Positions 4,773 to 9,098 of a DNA stretch of 9,098 nucleotides are shown here, one piece after another. Location: positions 1 through 9,098 of the forward strand of contig JAJZRT010000107.1 in assembly GCA_021802595.1 (NCBI GenBank), given 5' to 3'. Under the pieces are notes generated by a model. That model saw only the letters and a list, made by a program, of their open reading frames with translations. It searched no databases and was not told the origin of the DNA. A program made the translations under genes and the position numbers. Numbering within the stretch: the stretch's first letter is position 1; each line of letters starts with the position of its first letter. This DNA comes from Pseudomonadota bacterium. GTDB lineage: Bacteria > Pseudomonadota > Gammaproteobacteria > Burkholderiales > Thiobacillaceae.

Positions 4773-5471
4773 CTAGAGCTTCGCGCTGCGCCCGCCGTCC
4801 ACCGCCAGGATCTGCCCCGTCACGTAGTGCGTGTCCATCGCGAAGAAGCGCACCGCGAGCGCGATGTCGCTGGGATCCCCGGCGCGTTTCAGCATCGTGT
4901 GCGAGACGATGCGCTGGCGCGAGACCTCGTCGAAATTCGAGTCGCGCACTTCGGGCGCGAGCTCGCGCGCCAGCGACTTGGTGAGGCCGACCAGGCCGGC
5001 CTTGGCGACGGAATAGACGACGTAGCTCTTCATCGGCCGCTCGGCGTGGATGTCGGTGATGTTGATGATGCAGCCGCGGCGTTTCTTCAGCTCGGGCGCG
5101 GCGGCCTGCGACAGGAACATGGGCGCCTTGAGGTTGCTGCCCATGAGATCGATCCAGTCCTTTTCCGAGATGCTGCCGACCGGTGTCGGATAGAAGCTCG
5201 ATGCGTTGTTGAGCAGCACGTCCAGCCCGCCGAAGGTGGCGACGGTCTGATGCACCAGCGCGGGCAAGCCGCCGATGTCAAGCAGGTCGGCCTGGATCAG
5301 CGCGACCGAATCGGGACGGATGGCGGTGAGTTCGTCCTGCAGCGCACGCGCCTCGGTGGCCGAGCTGCGGTAATGGATCATCAGGTTGGCACCGGCTTCG
5401 TGCAGCAGGCGCGCCGACGCCGCGCCCACGCGCTTGGCCCCGCCGGTGATCAGTACGACTTTGCCATGCAT
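4773..5471 (-). CDS. folM: FolM-like pteridine / dihydromonapterin reductase (SDR), lacking the VNxVAPG loop
   Basis: A short-chain dehydrogenase of the pteridine reductase type, which reduces dihydromonapterin or dihydrofolate with NADPH in the cytosol. Visible: cofactor loop TGGAKRVG (residues 9-16), HYRSS (34-38, the Arg favouring NADPH), NNASSFYPT (88-96), and the catalytic set Asp140 (TDIHAERP), Tyr153 and Lys157 (YSVAK); Asp in place of the usual SDR Ser marks this family. The end MLKRAGDPSDIA...YVTGQILAVDGGRS is canonical. Between ELAPEVR (to residue 176) and DSNFDEVSRQRI the expected segment VNxVAPGxxxxPE, about 13 residues, is missing, making the protein 232 rather than ~245 residues. 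That segment follows strand beta-6 and lines the cofactor/substrate site, so activity is doubtful. The frame is otherwise intact. It is divergent from the methyltransferase gene with 52 bp between the starts. Confidence 0.88.
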   Translation of the reverse strand: MHGKVVLITGGAKRVGAASARLLHEAGANLMIHYRSSATEARALQDELTAIRPDSVALIQADLLDIGGLPALVHQTVATFGGLDVLLNNASSFYPTPVGSISEKDWIDLMGSNLKAPMFLSQAAAPELKKRRGCIINITDIHAERPMKSYVVYSVAKAGLVGLTKSLARELAPEVRDSNFDEVSRQRIVSHTMLKRAGDPSDIALAVRFFAMDTHYVTGQILAVDGGRSAKL

Positions 5472-5490
5472 CGGGATTCGCCCTTATAGT
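5461..5490 (+). promoter_or_regulatory. Candidate promoter for the MidA-family gene
   Basis: TTGCCA (5461-5466) and TATAGT (5485-5490) are separated by 18 bp, 33 nt before the ATG at 5524. The -35 box overlaps the first codons of the divergent pteridine reductase gene. Transcription of the two genes may therefore interfere. Spacing and -10 are good; no independent support. Confidence 0.4.
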
Positions 5491-5523
5491 CCGTGGATTA
5501 CGCATTATCCATTAACCCGCCCC

Positions 5524-6669
5524 ATGCTGCCCGCCCCTTCCGCCGACGCCCTTGCGCACAGCCAGCGTGTCGTTGCGCACCTGCGTGCGCTGATCGACGC
5601 CGGCGGCGGCTGGCTGCCGTTCTCGCGCTTCATGGAAGCCGCGCTGTACGCGCCGGGGCTCGGTTACTACGCCGCCGGCGCAATGAAGTTCGGCGCGGCG
5701 GGCGATTTCGTCACCGCGCCGGAGATGACGCCGCTGTTTGGCCGCACGCTGGCGCAGGCGATCGCGCCGGTGCTGGCCGAAACGGGCGGCGAGGTGCTGG
5801 AACTGGGCGCGGGCAGCGGGCAGCTGGCGGCGGACGTGCTGGGAGAGCTGGAGCGGCTCGGCACATTACCGGCGCGCTATCGGATTCTCGAGGTAAGCGC
5901 CGACCTGCGTGAGCGCCAGCAGGCGACGATTGCGCGCCAACTACCTCGTCTTGCCGAACGGGCGCAGTGGCTGGACGCGCTGCCGGCCCGTTTCGCCGGT
6001 GCGATCCTCGGCAACGAGGTGCTCGACGCGCTGCCGGTCGAGCTCGTCCACTGGACGGACAAGGGGCCACTGGCGCGCGGCGTGATCGTCGAGGGAGATC
6101 GATTCGCCTGGCAGGATCGCCCCATTGCGGATCCCGTACTGCGCGCCCGCGCCGAGGCACTCGATCTCGCGCCCGGCTACGTGTCGGAGATCAACCTCGC
6201 TGCCGACGCGCTGGTCGCCTCGCTCGCCCAGTCGCTCGACCGCGGCCTGGTCCTGATGATCGACTACGGCTTCTCCGCCGCCGAGTATTACCACCCGCAG
6301 CGCCACATGGGCACGCTGCGCGCGCACTACCGCCACCGCGCGCTCGACGACCCGTTTTATCTGCCGGGCCTTGTCGATCTCACCGCGCACGTCGATTTCA
6401 GCGCCGTGGCGCGTGCCGGAATGGGGGCGGGGCTCGCACTCGCCGGCTACACGAGCCAGGCGAACTTTCTCCTCAACAGCGGGCTGGCCGGGCTGATGAT
6501 GCAGACGTCGCCCGACGACGCCGCAGCCTGGCTGCCGCAGGCCAATGCGGTGCAGCGGCTGGTGTCGCCGGCCGAGATGGGCGAGCTGTTCAAGGTGATC
6601 GGGATGACGAAAGGCAGCGTGGCGCCGCTGGCGGAGTTTGCGCGCGGCGACCGACAGCATACGCTGTGA
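5524..6669 (+). CDS. SAM-dependent methyltransferase, MidA/NDUFAF7 family (COG1565)
   Basis: A 381-residue class I methyltransferase of the family whose mitochondrial member (MidA/NDUFAF7) methylates an arginine of the NDUFS2 subunit of complex I; the role of bacterial members is much less certain. Evidence: N-terminal substrate-side segment LPFSRFMEAALYAPGLGYYA (residues 31-50), KFGAAGDFVTAPEMTPLFGR (55-74), SAM-binding motif I VLELGAGSGQLA (91-102), then LGNEVLDALPVE (about 160-171), a DYGFSAAEYYHPQRHMGTLR block typical of the family, and DPFYLPGLVDLTAHVDFSAV. The ATG at 5524 is taken because the family begins a few residues before the 'L..LI...GGWLPFSRFM' helix; the frame is open upstream to 5386 but that would run across the divergent gene. 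No strong Shine-Dalgarno is seen. It converges on corC across a repeat cluster. Confidence 0.9.
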   Translation: MLPAPSADALAHSQRVVAHLRALIDAGGGWLPFSRFMEAALYAPGLGYYAAGAMKFGAAGDFVTAPEMTPLFGRTLAQAIAPVLAETGGEVLELGAGSGQLAADVLGELERLGTLPARYRILEVSADLRERQQATIARQLPRLAERAQWLDALPARFAGAILGNEVLDALPVELVHWTDKGPLARGVIVEGDRFAWQDRPIADPVLRARAEALDLAPGYVSEINLAADALVASLAQSLDRGLVLMIDYGFSAAEYYHPQRHMGTLRAHYRHRALDDPFYLPGLVDLTAHVDFSAVARAGMGAGLALAGYTSQANFLLNSGLAGLMMQTSPDDAAAWLPQANAVQRLVSPAEMGELFKVIGMTKGSVAPLAEFARGDRQHTL

Positions 6670-6680
6670 ATAATCTACAT

Positions 6681-6820
6681 CCGTTCAGGCTGAGCCTGTC
6701 GAAACCTGTCCTGAGCTTGTCGAAGGGCCTGTCCTGAGCTTGTCGAAGGGCCTGTCCTGAGCTTGTCGAAGGGCATCTCCGAATGGGCACGGGACCCTTC
6801 GGCAAGCTCAGGGCGAACGG
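6681..6820. repeat. Cluster of three tandem 23-bp repeats plus degenerate and inverted copies
   Basis: Three identical 23-bp units lie head to tail at 6705-6727, 6728-6750 and 6751-6773, each CCTGT followed by CCTGAGCTTGTCGAAGGG. A degenerate copy precedes them (6683-6704) and an inverted copy follows (6795-6820). The third unit (6756-6773) and the inverted copy (6795-6812) can form an 18-bp stem with a single G-U pair and a 21-nt loop; outer arms CCGTTC (6681) and GAACGG (to 6820) also pair. The CCTGAGCTTGTCGAAGG core is, from general knowledge, a widely scattered intergenic repeat in many proteobacteria. Located between the convergent ends of the methyltransferase and corC genes, it may act as a two-way transcription barrier. 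Confidence 0.9.
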
Positions 6821-6829
6821 CCTCAAGCA

Positions 6830-7687
6830 TTACACCAGCGGCAGCTGCGCGTCGGCCTCTTCCGGCTGCAGGCGCATCACCCGCACGGCAAGCAGGCGGC
6901 GGCTGTCGGCGCGCAGCACGTTGAACTGGAAGCCATCGAACTTCACCGACTCGCCACGCTTGGGCAGGTGGCCGAAGCGCGAGATGACAAGCCCGCCGAC
7001 GGTGTCGAATTCCTCATCGGAGAAATGCGCGCCGAGGGTCTCGTTGAAGTCGGCGATCTCCGTCGTCGCCTTCACGCGAAACACGCCGTCGTGTTCGCGG
7101 ATGATGTTGTCCTCGGTCTCGTCGAAGTCGTATTCGTCCTCGATGTCGCCGACGATCTGTTCGAGCACGTCCTCGATCGTCACCAGACCCGCGACGCCGC
7201 CGTATTCGTCGACGACGATGGCAATGTGGTTGCGGTTGGAGCGGAACTCCTTCAGCAGCACGTTGAGCCGCTTCGATTCGGGAATGAACACCGCGGGGCG
7301 CAGCATGCCACGGATGTCGCTGTCGGATTCGGCATAGTGACGCAGCAGGTCCTTCGCCAGCAGGATGCCGATCACGTCGTCGCGGTCCTTGTCGATGACC
7401 GGGAAGCGCGAGTGCGCGGTCTCGATGGCGAAGGGGATGAACTTTTCGGGCGGATCGTTGATGTCGATGACGTCCATCTGCGCGCGCGGGATCATGATCT
7501 CGCCGACACGCATCTCGGACACCTGCAGCACGCCCTCGATCATCGCCAGGGCGTCGGCATCCATCAGGTTGTTTTCGTAGGCGCCGTGGAGAAGCTCGAT
7601 GAGCTGTTCACGGTCTTCGGGTTCGCGCATCAGCCAGTGGGAGAGGCGTTCGAGCAAGCTCGGTTTATGACTACTGTCGGACTCCAT
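6830..7687 (-). CDS. corC: CorC/YbeX-type CBS domain protein (HlyC/CorC family)
   Basis: A 285-residue soluble member of the HlyC/CorC family, classically linked to magnesium and cobalt efflux with CorA and, in E. coli as YbeX, to ribosome metabolism. Order of parts: a linker helix with MREPEDREQLIELLHGAYENNLMDADALAMIEGVL (in part), first CBS domain about 61-118 (VGEIMIPRAQMDVID ... FPVIDKDRDDVIGILLAKDLL), second CBS about 126-185 (MLRPAVFIPESKRLNVLL ... IVVDEYGGVAGLVTIEDVLE), and the C-terminal CorC domain about 200-275 (EFDTVGGLVISRFGHLPKRGE). No membrane segment. The ATG at 7687 gives the usual N-terminus; no good Shine-Dalgarno is visible and it starts 6 nt after the ybeY stop, so translation is probably coupled. 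It is the last gene of phoH-ybeY-corC; lnt, a frequent next gene, is not present here. Confidence 0.95.
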   Translation of the reverse strand: MESDSSHKPSLLERLSHWLMREPEDREQLIELLHGAYENNLMDADALAMIEGVLQVSEMRVGEIMIPRAQMDVIDINDPPEKFIPFAIETAHSRFPVIDKDRDDVIGILLAKDLLRHYAESDSDIRGMLRPAVFIPESKRLNVLLKEFRSNRNHIAIVVDEYGGVAGLVTIEDVLEQIVGDIEDEYDFDETEDNIIREHDGVFRVKATTEIADFNETLGAHFSDEEFDTVGGLVISRFGHLPKRGESVKFDGFQFNVLRADSRRLLAVRVMRLQPEEADAQLPLV

Positions 7688-7693
7688 GTCGTG

Positions 7694-8137
7694 TCAGGAA
7701 GCGTAGGGATTGGAAATACGGAACCGTTTCAGTATAACGGCTTCGCGCGATTCCATGATATCGGCCTCCGCCGGATCGAGATGGTCGTAGCCCTGCAGGT
7801 GCAGCACGCCATGGACGGTCATGTGCGCGTAATGATCCTTGAGCGGCTTGCCCTGCTCGCGCGCCTCGCGCTCGACCACGGGCGCGCAGATCACCACGTC
7901 GCCGCCGAGCACGCCGGGCGCGATCTCGCCGTATTCGAAGGTCAGCACGTTGGGCACATAGCCCTTGTGGCGGTAATCCTGGTTGAGCGCCTGCGCCTCG
8001 TCGGCGTCGACGATGCGCACGGTGATCTCGGCGGGGTGCTCGAGCGCGGCGGCGACCCAGCGGCGGATCTGCGTGCGGGCCGGCAGATTGTCGGCCGCGC
8101 TGGCGAACTGCACCGACAGGCTGAAGTGCGGGCTCAC
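7694..8137 (-). CDS. ybeY: Endoribonuclease / rRNA maturation factor YbeY
   Basis: A 147-residue zinc-dependent endoribonuclease needed for 16S rRNA 3'-end maturation and ribosome quality control. The zinc site [11 protein letters not shown] is intact (His109, His113, His119), and other family marks are [19 protein letters not shown] (residues 51-69), [15 protein letters not shown] and the preceding HMTV. The start is a GTG at 8137 giving [15 protein letters not shown] overlaps the phoH stop by 4 nt, a translational-coupling overlap. The frame is open much farther upstream only because it shadows the phoH gene. It lies between phoH and corC, the conserved order in proteobacteria. Confidence 0.95.
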   Translation of the reverse strand: MSPHFSLSVQFASAADNLPARTQIRRWVAAALEHPAEITVRIVDADEAQALNQDYRHKGYVPNVLTFEYGEIAPGVLGGDVVICAPVVEREAREQGKPLKDHYAHMTVHGVLHLQGYDHLDPAEADIMESREAVILKRFRISNPYAS

Positions 8138-9084
8138 TTGTCCGTTTCCGCGCGGCGCGCAGCGTAGGCGTCGACGATGCGGCCGACCAGCGGATGGCGC
8201 ACCACGTCCTCGGACTGGAAATGGGTGAAGGCCAGCCCGCGCACGCCGGCCAGCACGTCGGCGGCGTCCATCAGGCCGGACTTCACGTGCTTGGGCAGGT
8301 CGATCTGCGTCGGGTCGCCCGTGACCACCGCGCGCGCGCCGAAGCCGATGCGGGTGAGGAACATCTGCATCTGCTCGGGCGTGGTGTTCTGCGCCTCGTC
8401 GAGGATGATGAAGGCATGATTGAGCGTGCGGCCGCGCATGAAGGCGAGCGGCGCCACCTCGATGGCGTGGCGCTCGATCAGGCGCGTCACCTTGTCGAAG
8501 CCCATCAGGTCGTAGAGCGCGTCGTACAGCGGGCGCAGGTAGGGATCGACCTTCTGCGTCAGGTCGCCCGGCAGAAAGCCCAGGCGCTCGCCGGCTTCCA
8601 CCGCCGGGCGCGTCAGCACCAGGCGCTTGACCTGCTCGCGTTCCAGCGCGTCGACCGCGCAGGCGACCGCCAGATAGGTCTTGCCGGTACCGGCCGGGCC
8701 GATGCCGAAGGTGATGTCGTGGCTGCGGATCTGCTCGATGTACTCGCCCTGGCGCGGGGTGCGCGCGCGCAGGTCGGCGCGGCGCGTGCGCAGCGCGGGG
8801 CCTTCCTCGTCGGCGCGGCCGCGCGTGAGTTCGACCAGCCCGAGCTGGATGTCGTCGAGCGAGAGTTCGTCGTGCGCGCGGTTGTAGAAATGCTCGATCG
8901 CCTGCGCGGCCTTCTCGGCCTGCGCGCCGTCTCCGCTGAAGCGGAAACTCGAACCACGGCGGCCGATGGTGACGTCGAACGCCGCCTCGATCTGGCGCAG
9001 GTTCTCGTCCATCGGGCCGCACAGGTTGGCCAGCCGGCGGTTGTCTTCCGGGGCCAACCGCAGTTCGACGATGTCGGTTTTCAA
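8134..9084 (-). CDS. ybeZ: PhoH-like ATPase YbeZ
   Basis: A PhoH-family P-loop NTPase, 316 residues as drawn, that partners YbeY and is thought to have RNA helicase-like activity in RNA processing. Walker A is GPAGTGKT (residues 129-136), Walker [10 protein letters not shown] (225-233), and the sensor region [12 protein letters not shown] (253-264) is typical. The N-terminal region (about 10-70, [20 protein letters not shown] then VTIGRRG) is the KH-like domain of bacterial PhoH. The start is unsettled: the TTG at 9082-9084 yields the family-like [10 protein letters not shown], but no Shine-Dalgarno precedes it and the frame remains open to the window edge, so a start upstream is possible. 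First gene of the phoH-ybeY-corC operon; miaB is commonly upstream in relatives. Confidence 0.93.
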   Translation of the reverse strand: MKTDIVELRLAPEDNRRLANLCGPMDENLRQIEAAFDVTIGRRGSSFRFSGDGAQAEKAAQAIEHFYNRAHDELSLDDIQLGLVELTRGRADEEGPALRTRRADLRARTPRQGEYIEQIRSHDITFGIGPAGTGKTYLAVACAVDALEREQVKRLVLTRPAVEAGERLGFLPGDLTQKVDPYLRPLYDALYDLMGFDKVTRLIERHAIEVAPLAFMRGRTLNHAFIILDEAQNTTPEQMQMFLTRIGFGARAVVTGDPTQIDLPKHVKSGLMDAADVLAGVRGLAFTHFQSEDVVRHPLVGRIVDAYAARRAETDK

Positions 9085-9098
9085 GCGGTTTCGCTTTC

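Noticed and set aside
4559..4984. Plus-strand frame after the bactofilin gene with a plausible-looking segment ADDELNRLAALRLYRLLAMKKK
   Set aside because: Starts with TTG overlapping the bactofilin stop, runs across the terminator hairpin and then deep into the antisense of the pteridine reductase; no family recognised. It might be a decayed gene fragment at most.
6968..8167. 399-codon plus-strand frame opposite corC and ybeY
   Set aside because: It is the complement of two well-conserved genes, with a His/Val/Asp-rich composition typical of an antisense shadow, and no known domain.
7694..9022. 442-codon minus-strand frame covering ybeY and the antisense-frame shadow of phoH
   Set aside because: Only its last 147 codons (from GTG 8137) are YbeY; the upstream part is an Arg/Pro/Gly-rich shadow of the phoH gene in another frame.

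Overview
The window (about 9.1 kb, GC-rich except for one island) looks like a chromosomal segment of a betaproteobacterium, possibly a Thiobacillus/Nitrosomonadales or Rhodocyclales type. The pointers are a phoH-ybeY-corC cluster, a FolM-type pteridine reductase divergent from a MidA-family methyltransferase, and a nearby integron-type cassette. The genus cannot be fixed from the sequence alone.

Left part (1-2460) is a patchwork accessory region. It opens with the 3' end of a UDP-sugar (glucuronate-type) 4-epimerase. After an AT-richer spacer comes what I read as one complete integron gene cassette (517-929). It holds a small zinc-ribbon-like protein and an attC recombination site whose R'' core is complementary to the cassette's own first bases. 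No integrase gene is present. Next is a decayed stretch with a relic of a PD-(D/E)xK nuclease-like protein, bracketed by two GGGTCAG-containing motifs. It is followed by a complete higBA toxin-antitoxin operon on the minus strand with a clear promoter/operator. The last gene here is an unusual ORF that joins the front half of a BrnT toxin to the back half of a BrnA antitoxin.

Middle part (2460-4770): a periplasmic Cu/Zn superoxide dismutase (sodC) with a 12-bp stem hairpin behind it, then about 690 bp with no convincing gene but with a perfect AGGAATATTCCT palindrome, then a bactofilin cytoskeletal gene with a probable intrinsic terminator.

Right part (4770-9098) is housekeeping. A FolM-like pteridine reductase (minus) lacks the usual VNxVAPG loop segment. 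It is divergent from a MidA/NDUFAF7-like methyltransferase (plus). This converges on the minus-strand operon phoH (ybeZ) - ybeY - corC (ybeX), whose products act in RNA maturation/ribosome quality control and (CorC) at the envelope or in Mg/Co homeostasis. Between the convergent ends sits a cluster of three tandem 23-bp repeats plus a degenerate copy and an inverted copy, able to form a long hairpin.

The main points of interest are the lone cassette, the BrnT-BrnA chimera, the probably leaderless higB start inside an operator, and the loop deletion in the pteridine reductase.
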